Positions 26,643-35,206 of a stretch of 64,000 bases of DNA are shown here, piece by piece. How positions within the stretch are numbered: position 1 is the stretch's first letter; every line of letters starts with the position of its first letter. Source of the DNA: Variovorax sp. HW608 (GTDB lineage: Bacteria; Pseudomonadota; Gammaproteobacteria; Burkholderiales; Burkholderiaceae_C). The notes below the pieces were generated by a model, which searched no databases, was not told the DNA's origin, and saw only the letters and a list, made by a program, of their open reading frames with translations. Location: the NCBI RefSeq assembly GCF_900090195.1, contig NZ_LT607803.1, forward strand, positions 2,108,001 to 2,172,000, given 5' to 3'. Both the position numbers and the translations under genes were made by a program.

Positions 26643-27677
26643 TTACTCGAAACTGAGCAGCACCTTCATCGCCTGCGAGCGGTCCGCCGCGAGCGCAAAG
26701 GCGCGCGCGGAATCGCGGTAGGAGAGCGTTGCCGAGATCAGCGGCTTCACATCCACCAGGCCCTTGTTGAGCAGTTCCACCGCAACCGCGAATTCCTCGT
26801 GGAAGCGGAAGGCGCCGCGCAGCTCGAACTCCTTGGCCACGATGGTGTTGATGGGCAGCTGGATCTCGCCGCCCGCCAGCCCCAATTGCACGATCACGCC
26901 GCGCGGCCGCAGCGCCGCGAAGGCGCCAACCAGCGCGCGTGCATTGCCGCTGGCCTCCAGCAGCACGTCGAAGCTGCCCTTGTCGGCCGCGAAGCGGTCG
27001 AGGCCATCGGGCTGCTCCGCCACGTTGATCGTCTCGTCCGCGCCGACCTTGAGTGCCTTGCCCAGCGTGTGCGCGCCGACGTCGGTCGCCACGATGTGCG
27101 CCGCCCCCGCACGCCGCGCCGCGATGATCGCCAGCGCGCCGATCGGCCCGCAGCCGGTGACCAGCACCCGCTTGCCCAGCAGCGGGCCGGCACGCCGCAC
27201 CGCATGCAGGGCCACCGACAGCGGCTCGGCCATCGCGCCTTCGCCGTCGCTCACCGAATCGGCCAGGCGATGCGCCTGCCATTGCTCCACCACGATCTGC
27301 TGGCGGAACGCCCCCTGCACATGCGGGGTGCGCATCGCGCTGCCGTAGTAGCGCATGTCCAGGCAATGGTTCTGCAGGCCCACCTGGCAGTACTTGCAAC
27401 GCCCGCACGGGCGGCTCGGGCTGATCGCCACGCGTTCGCCGGCCTTGAACGATGCGCCCGGGCCGACCGCTTCGATCATGCCGGCCACTTCATGGCCCAG
27501 CACCATCGGCTCCTGGATGCGCACGGTGCCGAAGCCGCCGTGCTGGTAGTAGTGCAGGTCCGAGCCGCAGATGCCGCCGCAGCGCACGCGCACCAGCAGC
27601 TGGCCGGCTTCGAGCGCGGGGGTCGGGACTTCCTCGACGCGCAGGTCGCCGGGCGCGTGAATGACAAGGGCTTCCAT
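26643..27677 (-). CDS. Zinc-dependent medium-chain alcohol dehydrogenase (L-idonate 5-dehydrogenase-like)
   Basis: The protein has 344 residues. The catalytic zinc ligands lie in CGGICGSDLHYY (Cys38) and VLGHEVAG (His about 61, Glu about 62). The structural zinc loop is PCGRCKYCQVGLQNHC (about 88-105). The Rossmann motif is VLVTGCGPIGALAI (about 171-184). The HYYQHGGFGTVRIQEPM sequence is typical of L-idonate/threonine/sorbitol dehydrogenase relatives. It oxidises a secondary alcohol of a sugar acid or polyol with NAD. It is the last gene of a leftward five-gene operon whose promoter lies at about 31.5 kb, with a 23-base gap from the SDR. Confidence 0.87.
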   Translation of the reverse strand: MEALVIHAPGDLRVEEVPTPALEAGQLLVRVRCGGICGSDLHYYQHGGFGTVRIQEPMVLGHEVAGMIEAVGPGASFKAGERVAISPSRPCGRCKYCQVGLQNHCLDMRYYGSAMRTPHVQGAFRQQIVVEQWQAHRLADSVSDGEGAMAEPLSVALHAVRRAGPLLGKRVLVTGCGPIGALAIIAARRAGAAHIVATDVGAHTLGKALKVGADETINVAEQPDGLDRFAADKGSFDVLLEASGNARALVGAFAALRPRGVIVQLGLAGGEIQLPINTIVAKEFELRGAFRFHEEFAVAVELLNKGLVDVKPLISATLSYRDSARAFALAADRSQAMKVLLSFE

Positions 27678-27700
27678 CGATGTTCCTGTTTGCGGTTGGT

Positions 27701-28486
27701 TCAGAGCGTTGCGGTGACGCCGCCGTCGACATAGAGGATGTGGCCGTTCACGAAGCGCGAGGCATCGCTGGCGAGGAACACGGCCGCGCCCATCAGCTCC
27801 TCGACATCGCCCCAGCGGCGCGAAGGCGTGCGGCCGATCAGCCAGGCGCTGAAGTCGGCGTTCTTGACCAGCGCATCGTTGAGCTCGGTCTTGAAGTAGC
27901 CCGGCCCGATGCCGTTGACCTGCAGGCCATGCGGGCCCCAGTCGATCGCCATGCCCTTGGTGAGCATCTTCACCGCGCCCTTGCTCGCGGTGTAGGGCGC
28001 GATGCCGGGGCGGCCGAGCTCGCTCTGCACCGAGCAGATGTTGATGATCTTGCCCTCCTTGCGCCCGATCATGTGGCGTGCCACCGCCTTGCCGACCAGG
28101 AAGACGCTGTCGAGGTTGGTCTTCATGAGCTCGTGCCAGTGGGCTTCCTCGAACTGGTCCAGCGGCGCGCGGCGCTGCATGCCGGCGTTGTTGACCAGGA
28201 TGTCGATGGGTCCGACCTCGGCCTCGATGCGGTCCACGGCCGCGTTCACCGCGTCGCCGGCGCTGACATCGAAGGCCGAGGTGAAGACGGTGGCGCCTTC
28301 CTCGCGCAGTTGCGCGGCGGCGCGCTCCAGCTTGTCGGTGGAGCGGGCATTGAGGATCACGCGCGCGCCGGCGCCGGCCAGCCCGCGTGCGATGGCATAG
28401 CCGATGCCGGCGCTGGAGCCGGTGATGAGGGCGGTGCGACCGCTGAGGTCGAACTGCTTGAGGGTGGGCTGCAAGGGTGTCTCCAT
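27701..28486 (-). CDS. SDR oxidoreductase, gluconate 5-dehydrogenase (IdnO)-like
   Basis: The protein has 261 residues from ATG 28486. It has TALITGSSAGIGYAIARGL (cofactor loop), DILVNNAGMQRRAPLD (about 90), the catalytic CSVQSELGRPGIAPYTASKGAVKML (Ser about 146, Tyr about 159, Lys about 163, given as pieces) and HILYVDGGVTATL at the C terminus. The NAGMQRRxP and LGRxxIAPYTASKGAVKML patterns are those of 5-keto-gluconate reductases. With the adjacent idonate-dehydrogenase-like enzyme it suggests interconversion of C5 hydroxyl and keto groups. The alternative upstream start at 28522 lacks a ribosome-binding site. Confidence 0.88.
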   Translation of the reverse strand: METPLQPTLKQFDLSGRTALITGSSAGIGYAIARGLAGAGARVILNARSTDKLERAAAQLREEGATVFTSAFDVSAGDAVNAAVDRIEAEVGPIDILVNNAGMQRRAPLDQFEEAHWHELMKTNLDSVFLVGKAVARHMIGRKEGKIINICSVQSELGRPGIAPYTASKGAVKMLTKGMAIDWGPHGLQVNGIGPGYFKTELNDALVKNADFSAWLIGRTPSRRWGDVEELMGAAVFLASDASRFVNGHILYVDGGVTATL

Positions 28487-28525
28487 TTGTTCAAGTGGTG
28501 ATTGTCGATGGCTTCGAGCCACCGT

Positions 28526-29521
28526 TCAGCTCGCCAGGACTTCGGGATTGACCGGCGTCGGCGGCTGGCCTGCACAAGCGCCCAGGCCCAGCGCCGCGAT
28601 CAGGTTCTCCGCCGTGAGCGCAGCCATCGCGAGACGGGTGCGCACCGAGGCGCTGCCGATGTGCGGCGTGAGCACCACGTTCGGCAGCGTGAACAGGTCC
28701 GGGTGGATGTCCGGTTCGCCCTCGAAGACGTCGAGCCCGGCGGCGGCAATGGTCTGGTCGCGCAGCGCCTCGGCGAGCGCCGCGTCGTCGACGATGCCGC
28801 CGCGCGCGATGTTGGTCAGCGTGGCGCTGCGCTTCATCAGCGACAGCTCGGCCGCGCCGATCGCGTGGTGCGCAGAGGGGGAGTAGGGCAGCACCAGCAC
28901 GAGATGGTCCGCTTTCCGGAGCAAGGTCTGCTTGTCGACGTAGCGTGCGCCGCAGGCGGACTCCAGCGCTTCAGGCAGGCGCGAGCGGTTGTGATAGATC
29001 ACCTTCATGCCGAAGCCGGCCGCGCCGCGCCGCGCGATCGCCTGCCCGATGCGGCCCATGCCGAGGATGCCGAGCGTCGCGCCATGCACGTCGCCGCCGA
29101 TGAACATGTCGTAGATGCCGGTGCGGGTCCAGCCGCCGCCGCGCAGGAAGCGCTCGGATTCGGTGATGCGGCGGGCCGTCGCCATCATCAGCGCGAAGCC
29201 GAAGTCGGCCGTGGTTTCGGTCAGCACGTCGGGCGTGTTGGTCACCAGCACGCCGCGCGCGGTGCAGGCCGCGATATCGATGTTGTTGTAGCCGACGCCG
29301 ACATTGCAGACCGCCTTGAGGGAAGGGCAGGCATCGAGCAGCGGGGCGTCGATGCGCTCGCTGCCGGTGCTCATGACGCCCTGCTTGCCCTGCAGGCGGC
29401 GGGTCAGCTCGGCGCGGTTCCACGGCGTGTCGGCCGGGTTGTCCTCGACGTCGAAATGCGCCTGCAGGCGCGCGGTGACGTCGGGGAAGGTGGCTCGGGT
29501 GATGAGGATCGATGGGCGCAC
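28526..29521 (-). CDS. D-2-hydroxyacid dehydrogenase (glyoxylate/hydroxypyruvate reductase GhrB-like)
   Basis: The protein has 331 residues. The substrate loop is NVGVGYNNIDI (about 73-83), the NAD-binding GILGMGRIGQAIARR (about 151-165), the catalytic Arg is in NIARGGIVDD, the Glu in VFEGEP, and the His in LTPHIGSA (about 290). These are the hallmark D-2-hydroxyacid dehydrogenase residues. It interconverts 2-oxo and D-2-hydroxy acids in the cytosol. It sits between the IdnO-like SDR and the RraA-like protein in a leftward operon; the spacing is 37-39 bases on both sides. Confidence 0.9.
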   Translation of the reverse strand: MRPSILITRATFPDVTARLQAHFDVEDNPADTPWNRAELTRRLQGKQGVMSTGSERIDAPLLDACPSLKAVCNVGVGYNNIDIAACTARGVLVTNTPDVLTETTADFGFALMMATARRITESERFLRGGGWTRTGIYDMFIGGDVHGATLGILGMGRIGQAIARRGAAGFGMKVIYHNRSRLPEALESACGARYVDKQTLLRKADHLVLVLPYSPSAHHAIGAAELSLMKRSATLTNIARGGIVDDAALAEALRDQTIAAAGLDVFEGEPDIHPDLFTLPNVVLTPHIGSASVRTRLAMAALTAENLIAALGLGACAGQPPTPVNPEVLAS

Positions 29522-29558
29522 GTTGTCTCCTTGGATGTCTGCACGGCCCTTTCGGCCC

Positions 29559-30230
29559 TCAGTTGTTGCAGCGCGCCTCGAGCACGTCGATGAAGGAGCG
29601 GTCCCAGCGGCCTTCCTTCATGGCCTTGATCGTCTCGGCCTCGGCCGCCAGATGCGCGAGCGCCTTCTCGATCAGCAGTTCGGCCTCGTCCGGTGCGAAG
29701 GCCATCAGCCCGTCCTGGTCGCCGACCACGATGTCGCCGGGATTGACCACCATGCCGCCCACGCACACCGGCACGTTGATCTCGCCGGGGCCGTCCTTGT
29801 AGGGGCCGCGATGCGTGACGCCGCGCGCATACACCGGGAACTCGCGCGCGCGGATCTCGGCCACGTCGCGGATCGCGCCGTCGATCACCACGCCCTGGAC
29901 GCCGATCTGCGCTGCATAGAACGACAGGATGCCGCCGACCACCGCGTTGTTCAGGTCGCCGCCGGCATCGACCACCAGCACGTCGCCGGGGCGGCAGAAC
30001 TCCAGCGCGCGCAGGTAGGTCAGGTTGTCGCCGCCGCGCGAGCGCGCGGTGACCGCGGTGCCCGCCATGGTCGCGGCGACCGGCTTGTGATAGGGGTCGA
30101 GTCCCGCGGTGCCGATGTTGCGGTGCATGTTGTCGCTGAGCGCCGCGACAGGGATCTCGCGCAATGCGGCGAGGATCTTCGCCTCGACCGCGGGGGCCGA
30201 CGGGTTCTTCCGGATGGCTTTGTAGGGCAT
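29559..30230 (-). CDS. RraA-like/class II pyruvate-aldolase-type protein
   Basis: The 223-residue protein shows the RraA/HMG-aldolase fold: VAALSDNMHRNIG (about 30-42), GTAVTARSRGGDNLTYLRAL, GDVLVVDAGGDLNNAVVGGIL (about 82-102), GVVIDGAIRDVAEIR with the key Arg and Asp (about 112-126) and PGDIVVGDQDGLMAF (about 168). The presence of G-x-DGxxRD together with Asp in GDxDG fits metal-dependent 4-hydroxy-4-methyl-2-oxoglutarate/oxaloacetate-type aldolases more than an RNase E inhibitor, given the catabolic operon. It probably cleaves or decarboxylates a 2-oxo acid produced by the neighbours. Confidence 0.82.
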   Translation of the reverse strand: MPYKAIRKNPSAPAVEAKILAALREIPVAALSDNMHRNIGTAGLDPYHKPVAATMAGTAVTARSRGGDNLTYLRALEFCRPGDVLVVDAGGDLNNAVVGGILSFYAAQIGVQGVVIDGAIRDVAEIRAREFPVYARGVTHRGPYKDGPGEINVPVCVGGMVVNPGDIVVGDQDGLMAFAPDEAELLIEKALAHLAAEAETIKAMKEGRWDRSFIDVLEARCNN

Positions 30231-30247
30231 GGTGCTTCCTTCGATGT

Positions 30248-31456
30248 TCAGCGCAGTTCGGCGACCACCCGCGCGATGCGCGTGCAGCCTTCCTCGAGGG
30301 TTTCGATGGAGGTCGCGATCGACAGGCGGAAGTACGGCGAGAGGCCGTAGGCCGTGCCCGCCACCGTCGCCACGCCCGCGCTTTCCAGCAGGTACATCAC
30401 GACGTCGCCGTCTTCCTTCAACTGCTTGCCCGAGGGCGTCGTCTTGCCGATCAGGCCGGCGCAGTTGATATAGAGATAGAAGGCACCGGGCGGCGTCGCG
30501 CAGCTCAGGCCGGGGATCGCATTGATGAGCGCGAGCGTGCGGTCGCGCCGCTGTTTGTAGATCACCACGCTTTCGGCGACGAAGCTCTGGTCGCCGGAAA
30601 GCGCTGCCGCGGCCGCGGCCTGGCTGACGGAGCAGCAGTTGCCGGTGGACTGCGACAGCAGCGTGTCCATCGCGACGATCAGGTCCCGCGGTCCTGCCGC
30701 ATAGCCGATGCGCCAGCCGGTCATCGCGTAGGTCTTCGACACGCCATTGACCACCAGCATCCGGTCGCGCAGCCCGGGCTCGACCGCGAGGATGTGCGGC
30801 GTGGCCTGGCCGTCGAAGCGGATGTGCTCGTAGATGTCGTCGGTCATCACCATCACGTGCGGGTGCCGCAGCAGCACGTCGGCGAGCGCCCGGTATTCGG
30901 CGGCGGTGTAGCTGGCGCCGGTCGGGTTGCTCGGCGAATTGATCAGCAGCCAGCGGGTGCGCGGCGTGATCGCCGCCTCGAGTTGCGCCGGCGTGAGCTT
31001 GAAGCCGTTGGCTTCCGGGCACGCGACGATCACCGGCGCGCCGTCGCAGGCGAGCACCATGTCGGGATACGAGACCCAGTAGGGCGCGGGGATGATGACC
31101 TCGTCGCCCGGCTCGAGCGTGACCGCGAGCGCGTTGTAGATCGCGCTCTTGGCGCCGCTGGTCGCGATGATCTCGTTCATCTCGAACTTGAGGCCGTTTT
31201 CGCGTTCCAGCTTCTGGACGATGGCCTGCCGCAGCTCGACCGTGCCGGCCATCAGCGTGTAGCGGGTCGCGCCCTTGTCCATGGCCTCGGTGGCGGCGCG
31301 GCGGATGTGCACCGGCGTGTCGAAGTCGGGTTCGCCGACCACCAGGTTGACGATCGACTTGCCCTGGCGGCGCAGTTCATTGGCCCGGTCGGCGGCGGAG
31401 GTGCTCGGCGACGGCTTGATTCGCCGGACGCGGGCGGCGATGCGGGAGGTGTTCAC
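30248..31456 (-). CDS. Class I pyridoxal-phosphate aminotransferase (aspartate-aminotransferase-like)
   Basis: The protein has 402 residues from GTG 31456. It has VVGEPDFDTP, GATRYTLMAGTVELRQAI, the substrate-side NSPSNPTGA loop, DDIYEHIRF and the Schiff-base lysine in VNGVSKTYAMTGWRIGYAAGP. This belongs to the Asp/aromatic aminotransferase subgroup I-gamma. GTG 31456 has AAGGAAGAG just upstream, and the predicted transcription start at about 31485 leaves a 29-base leader. The ATG at 31483 would be leaderless and is rejected. It is the first gene of the leftward operon controlled from the LysR intergenic region, and removes or donates amino groups, fitting nitrogen release from the amino-acid-like substrate. 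Confidence 0.9.
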   Translation of the reverse strand: MNTSRIAARVRRIKPSPSTSAADRANELRRQGKSIVNLVVGEPDFDTPVHIRRAATEAMDKGATRYTLMAGTVELRQAIVQKLERENGLKFEMNEIIATSGAKSAIYNALAVTLEPGDEVIIPAPYWVSYPDMVLACDGAPVIVACPEANGFKLTPAQLEAAITPRTRWLLINSPSNPTGASYTAAEYRALADVLLRHPHVMVMTDDIYEHIRFDGQATPHILAVEPGLRDRMLVVNGVSKTYAMTGWRIGYAAGPRDLIVAMDTLLSQSTGNCCSVSQAAAAAALSGDQSFVAESVVIYKQRRDRTLALINAIPGLSCATPPGAFYLYINCAGLIGKTTPSGKQLKEDGDVVMYLLESAGVATVAGTAYGLSPYFRLSIATSIETLEEGCTRIARVVAELR

Positions 31457-31491
31457 GGCTCTTCCTTGGGGTGGGGGATGCATTGGACGTA

Positions 31492-31521
31492 ACGGTACGC
31501 AGATCCCTCCGACTCGGCCAA
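31492..31521 (-). promoter_or_regulatory. Predicted promoter of the leftward aminotransferase operon
   Basis: On the minus strand TTGGCC (31521-31516) and TACCGT (31497-31492) are separated by 18 bases, matching the elements at the two other LysR-box promoters (TTGGCA-N17-TACCTT and TTGGCG-N18-TACAGT). The start point is expected near 31485, with the LysR box centred 64 bases upstream. Confidence 0.6.
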
Positions 31522-31541
31522 GACGAGTTCGCTCTGGTTCG

Positions 31542-31556
31542 ATAGGCAGAGCTTAT
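31542..31556. promoter_or_regulatory. LysR (Nac-type) box 1, divergent promoter
   Basis: ATAGGCAGAGCTTAT fits ATA-N9-TAT and, read leftward, ATAAG-N5-CCTAT. It lies between the aminotransferase operon and the LysR gene, so one box could both activate the operon and repress the regulator gene. The same box recurs at 32570-32584 and 37402-37416. Confidence 0.65.
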
Positions 31557-31620
31557 GGTGCGGCCCCATAGGCACTGCGCCGCCCCGGTGCTAGGCTTGG
31601 CTTTTGCTTGGGGACAAGGC

Positions 31621-32559
31621 GTGAATCTCAGACGCCTCAAATATTTCGTCAAAATCGTGGACATCGGCAGCCTGACGCAGGCCGCCGAGGTTCTTTTCAT
31701 TGCCCAGCCGGCCCTGAGCCAGCAACTCGCGACGCTCGAAGGCGAAGTGCGGCAGCAGCTGCTGGTGCGCACCAAGCGCGGCGTCACGCCGACCGAAGCC
31801 GGCAAGGTGCTCTACCGCCACGCCCAGATCATCCTGCGGCAATGCGAGCAAGCGCGGGTCGACATGGAGGCCGCGGGCGAGGGGCTTTCGGGCCAGGTGT
31901 CGGTGGGCCTCGCACCGGGCACCGCGGCCTCGGCGCTGTCGCTGCCGCTGCTGCGCACCGTACGCGCGCGGCATCCGGGCATCCTGCTCTACCTCAACGA
32001 GAACTACGGCACCACGCTGAGCGAACTCATCATGAACGGCCGCATGGACCTGGCCGTCCTTTACGGCGACAAGGCGATTCACGGACTGACCTTCCTGCCG
32101 CTGCTCAAGGAACCGCTCTACCTCGTCGGCCCGGCCACCACGCCCGCCCCGGCGGCACCGGTGCGCCTGGCCGACCTGCGCGAGATGGAACTGATGCTGC
32201 CGCGCCAGTACAACGTCGTGCGCAAGCTGGTCGATGCGGCCTTCGTGCGCGCGGGCATGGTGCCGCGCGTGGTGGCCGAGATCGAATCGGCGTTCACGCT
32301 CACGGCGGCGATCGCGGACGGACTGGGTGCGAGCATCCTGCCCGCCTCGATGGCGCGCGAAGTGGTGGCGGCCTGCGGCGCCTGGCAGTTCCAGATCGTC
32401 GAGCCGGTGATCGAGGCGCCGCTCGCGCTGTGCCAGTCGGACCATCTGCCGCTCTCCGAACCCGCGCAGGCGGTGAAGGACATCCTGCTCGAACTGGTGG
32501 TGGATCTGGCGGGCACGGTCAAGTCCACGCCGGAGCCGGAGCTGACCGCCTTGTCCTGA
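31621..32559 (+). CDS. LysR-family regulator, Nac-like
   Basis: The protein has 312 residues from GTG 31621, preceded by GGGGACAAGGC. The N terminus NLRRLKYFVKIVDIGSLTQAAEVLFIAQPALSQQ (given across residues 2-36) is the winged helix of the Nac/Cbl branch of LysR proteins. The effector domain (about 90-290) contains LYLNENYGTTLSELIMNGRMDLAV. Nac recognises ATA-N9-TAT sites, and three such sites occur in front of the three flanking transcription units. It is therefore the likely local activator of the whole 26.6-41.5 kb block, and its own gene is divergently transcribed over box 1. Confidence 0.9.
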   Translation: MNLRRLKYFVKIVDIGSLTQAAEVLFIAQPALSQQLATLEGEVRQQLLVRTKRGVTPTEAGKVLYRHAQIILRQCEQARVDMEAAGEGLSGQVSVGLAPGTAASALSLPLLRTVRARHPGILLYLNENYGTTLSELIMNGRMDLAVLYGDKAIHGLTFLPLLKEPLYLVGPATTPAPAAPVRLADLREMELMLPRQYNVVRKLVDAAFVRAGMVPRVVAEIESAFTLTAAIADGLGASILPASMAREVVAACGAWQFQIVEPVIEAPLALCQSDHLPLSEPAQAVKDILLELVVDLAGTVKSTPEPELTALS

Positions 32560-32569
32560 CCGCTCCGTC

Positions 32570-32584
32570 ATAAGCGGCCCTTAT
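32570..32584. promoter_or_regulatory. LysR (Nac-type) box 2, biotin-carrier/pxp operon
   Basis: ATAAGCGGCCCTTAT is a dyad with ATAAG and CTTAT arms (ATA-N9-TAT). Its centre (32577) lies 64 bases before the predicted start point near 32641, the classical LysR recognition-site position. A conserved CACAG...CCGTCTTTGG segment between box and -35 is shared with box 3. Confidence 0.65.
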
Positions 32585-32605
32585 CCCGGCACAGCCAATC
32601 CGTCT

Positions 32606-32634
32606 TTGGCAGCAGGCCGCCGGGCCAGTACCTT
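32606..32634 (+). promoter_or_regulatory. Predicted promoter of the biotin-carrier/pxp operon
   Basis: TTGGCA at 32606-32611 and TACCTT at 32629-32634 are 17 bases apart, directly downstream of LysR box 2. The transcript would start near 32641, 37 bases before the first ATG. Confidence 0.6.
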
Positions 32635-32677
32635 TCATGCCAACCAAGGACGTTCGGTCCTCGGCGACGGACCCGGC

Positions 32678-33130
32678 ATGAAACAGGAACAGATCAAGAC
32701 GCTCATCGACGCGCTGGCAGGCTCGGACCTGTCCGAGCTGGAGTACAGCGAAAACGGCAGCACGCTCCGGCTGGTGAAGCAGTCGGCGGCGGGCAGCGCC
32801 CCGCGCCGCCCGCTGCCGCGCGCAGTGCAGAACGCGGTGGACGCCGCACCGGCAAGGAACGAGCCGGCACCTGCACCTGCCGCATCGGCGCCGGCCGAAT
32901 TGTGCGCGCCCCTCTACGGCGTGGTTCATCTCCAATCGAGCCCCGGCGAGCCGCCCTTCGTGCAGGCGGGCCAATCGATCCAGGCCGGGCAGACGCTCTG
33001 CGTGATCGAGGCCATGAAGGTCTTCAACGAGGTGCAGATCGACCATGCCGCCACGATCGCCGAAGTGCTGGTGCGCTCCGGCGAAGAAGTCGAAGCCGGC
33101 CGGCCGCTGTTCCGGCTGGCGCAGGGGTGA
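32678..33130 (+). CDS. accB: Biotin carboxyl carrier protein (AccB-like), biotinylatable
   Basis: The protein has 150 residues. The N-terminal helix region (1-35; [22 protein letters not shown]) is followed by an Ala/Pro-rich swinging linker (about 40-75). The C-terminal biotinyl domain contains [11 protein letters not shown], with the biotin-accepting Lys114. It carries CO2 from the biotin carboxylase encoded next. The context (PxpB, PxpC, PxpA and an amino acid transporter) indicates a dedicated catabolic carboxylase and not the housekeeping acetyl-CoA carboxylase, which would normally sit elsewhere. It is the first gene of the operon behind LysR box 2. Confidence 0.9.
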   Translation: MKQEQIKTLIDALAGSDLSELEYSENGSTLRLVKQSAAGSAPRRPLPRAVQNAVDAAPARNEPAPAPAASAPAELCAPLYGVVHLQSSPGEPPFVQAGQSIQAGQTLCVIEAMKVFNEVQIDHAATIAEVLVRSGEEVEAGRPLFRLAQG

Positions 33131-33134
33131 GGCG

Positions 33135-34487
33135 ATGTTCGACACCGTCCTCATCGCCAACCGCGGAGAGATCGCGCTGCGCATCCTGCGCGCCTGCCGC
33201 GGCCTCGGGCTCAAGACCGTGGTGGTTCATTCGGAGGCCGACCGCGAAGCAGGCTACGTGTCGCAGGCCGACCAGGCGCTTTGCATCGGGCCCGCGGCGC
33301 CGGGCGACAGCTACCTCAACCAGTCGGCGATCCTGTTCGCCGCCGAAGTGAGCGGCGCGCAGGCCATCCATCCGGGCTACGGCTTCCTGTCGGAGAACGC
33401 CGCCTTCGCCGACCGCGTCGCGCAGGCCGGGCTCGTCTTCATCGGCCCCAGTGCCGACTGCATCCGCACCATGGGCGACAAGGTCGCCGCCAAGCGCGCG
33501 ATGCGGCTGGCCGGCGTGCCCTGCGTGCCGGGGCCGGACGACGGCCTGCCGGACGATCCGGAAGCCGTCAAGGCACTGGCGCGCGACGTCGGCTATCCGG
33601 TGATCGTGAAGGCCGCCGGCGGTGGCGGCGGGCGCGGCATGCGCGTGGTGCACGACGAGGCCTCATTGCCCGAGGCGATGGCGCTGACGCGCGAGGAAGC
33701 CCGCCGGGCCTTCGGCAATCCCGAGGTGTACATCGAGAAGTTCCTGCTGCACCCGCGCCATGTCGAGATCCAGGTGCTGGCCGACAGCCACGGCCATGCG
33801 GTGTGGCTCGGCAGTCGCGACTGCTCGCTCCAGCGCCGCCACCAGAAGGTGATCGAGGAAGCGCCCGCGCCCGGCATCGACGAGGCGCTGATCGCCGAGG
33901 TCGGCGAGCGCTGCGCGGCCGCGTGCCGGCAGATCGGCTACTGCGGCGTCGGCACCTTCGAATTCCTCTACGAGCGCGGCGCGTTCTACTTCATCGAGAT
34001 GAACACGCGCCTGCAGGTCGAGCATCCGGTGACCGAGATGACGACCGGCATCGACATCGTGCAGCAGCAGATCCGCATGGCGCGCGGCGAGCGGCTCGCG
34101 CTGGCGCAGGCCGACGTGCGCTGCCAGGGCCATGCGATCGAGTGCCGCATCAATGCCGAAGACCCAGCCACCTTCGCGCCGTCGCCCGGCCGCATCACCG
34201 GCTGGCAGGTGCCCGGCGGCTTCGGCGTGCGCGTGGATTCGCACGCCGGCGCGGGTTACCGCGTGCCGCCGTACTACGACTCGATGATCGCCAAGCTCAT
34301 CGTGCAGGGCGCAAGCCGCGAGGACGCGCTCGACCGCATGCGGCTCGCGCTGGCCGAGATGCATGTCGAAGGCATCGCGACCAACGTGGCGCTGCATCGC
34401 GACATCCTGCGCGACGAAGGCTTTGCCGCCGGCGGCGTGGACATCCATCATCTCGAACGTTGGCTTCAGCAAAGGAGCACGACATGA
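33135..34487 (+). CDS. accC: Biotin carboxylase (AccC-like) of a catabolic carboxylase
   Basis: The protein has 450 residues. The biotin carboxylase N-terminal domain is [18 protein letters not shown] (about 4-21) with the [14 protein letters not shown] motif (about 75-90). The ATP-grasp part has the Gly-rich loop [15 protein letters not shown] (about 157-171) and the catalytic [20 protein letters not shown] (about 288-307). The C-terminal domain is RINAEDP...SPGRIT. It carboxylates biotin on the preceding carrier using ATP and bicarbonate. The start codon follows the carrier gene by 4 bases, and its TGA overlaps the pxpB ATG. Biotin carboxylase, carrier, PxpB and PxpC together make up the parts of urea carboxylase, here as separate proteins. 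Confidence 0.92.
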   Translation: MFDTVLIANRGEIALRILRACRGLGLKTVVVHSEADREAGYVSQADQALCIGPAAPGDSYLNQSAILFAAEVSGAQAIHPGYGFLSENAAFADRVAQAGLVFIGPSADCIRTMGDKVAAKRAMRLAGVPCVPGPDDGLPDDPEAVKALARDVGYPVIVKAAGGGGGRGMRVVHDEASLPEAMALTREEARRAFGNPEVYIEKFLLHPRHVEIQVLADSHGHAVWLGSRDCSLQRRHQKVIEEAPAPGIDEALIAEVGERCAAACRQIGYCGVGTFEFLYERGAFYFIEMNTRLQVEHPVTEMTTGIDIVQQQIRMARGERLALAQADVRCQGHAIECRINAEDPATFAPSPGRITGWQVPGGFGVRVDSHAGAGYRVPPYYDSMIAKLIVQGASREDALDRMRLALAEMHVEGIATNVALHRDILRDEGFAAGGVDIHHLERWLQQRSTT

Positions 34488-35206
34488 ATCCGCAGGCGAC
34501 GACCGCCCTGAAGACGCGCGCGTCCGTCAAGGCGCCCCCCGCACCGCCCACCGGCACCATCAGCCTGCTCGGGACCACCGCGCTGCTGTTCGAGGCCCCG
34601 GGCGAACTGGCGCTGGCATCGCAGCAGCGCATCTGGGCCCTGTCCCGCGAGGCGCAGGACTGGCCCGAGGTGCGCGAAGCGGTACCGGGCATGAACAACC
34701 TGATGCTGACCTTCGAGCGCCCGCCGCGCGATGCCAAGGCGCTCGAAGCGCTGGAAGCGCGGCTGCATGCCGCATGGGCCTCGGCCATCGCACTGCCGCT
34801 CGAAGGCCGCTTGGTCGAGCTGCCCGTGGTCTACGGCGGCGAGGGCGGGCCGCACATGGCGGATGTGGTCTCGCACACCGGGCTCAGCGTGGACGAAATC
34901 GTCGAGCTGCACAGCGCGCCGACCTATCCGGTGTATGCGCTCGGCAGCCATCCGGGTTATTGCTACCTCGGCGGCATGGACCCGCGCATCGCCACCCCGC
35001 GCCGCAAGGTGCCGGTGCTGAGCATCCCGGGCGGCTCGGTGTCGATCGGCGGCGCGCAGACCGGCGTGTCGGCCTCCGCCGGCCCGAGCGGGTGGAACAC
35101 CATCGGCAGCACCTCGATGTGCTTCTTCGACCCCGCGCAGGACCCACCCGCCCTGCTGCAGCCGGGCGACATGATCCGTTTCCGGGTGGAAGGAATCATC
35201 CGATGA
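34484..35206 (+). CDS. pxpB: PxpB/KipI-type subunit (allophanate-hydrolase subunit 1 domain)
   Basis: The protein has 240 residues. The first 25 are a low-complexity N-terminal extension ([19 protein letters not shown]). The KipI/AHS1 domain that follows has [21 protein letters not shown], the [19 protein letters not shown] loop, [20 protein letters not shown] (about 150-169) and [20 protein letters not shown]. In 5-oxoprolinase PxpABC this subunit pairs with PxpC; the same two domains form the carboxyltransferase of urea carboxylase. Its ATG overlaps the biotin carboxylase stop (ATGA), so it is translationally coupled to that gene. It is cytosolic. Confidence 0.9.
   Translation: MNPQATTALKTRASVKAPPAPPTGTISLLGTTALLFEAPGELALASQQRIWALSREAQDWPEVREAVPGMNNLMLTFERPPRDAKALEALEARLHAAWASAIALPLEGRLVELPVVYGGEGGPHMADVVSHTGLSVDEIVELHSAPTYPVYALGSHPGYCYLGGMDPRIATPRRKVPVLSIPGGSVSIGGAQTGVSASAGPSGWNTIGSTSMCFFDPAQDPPALLQPGDMIRFRVEGIIR

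Noticed and set aside
29559..30230. RraA-like protein as the inhibitor of RNase E
   Set aside because: The catabolic operon context and the aldolase-type Arg/Asp motif fit a metal-dependent aldolase or decarboxylase better; sequence alone does not exclude the other role.
31483..31483. ATG 31483 as start of the aminotransferase
   Set aside because: The predicted transcription start near 31485 would leave no leader, and no ribosome-binding site precedes it; GTG 31456 has AAGGAAGAG upstream.
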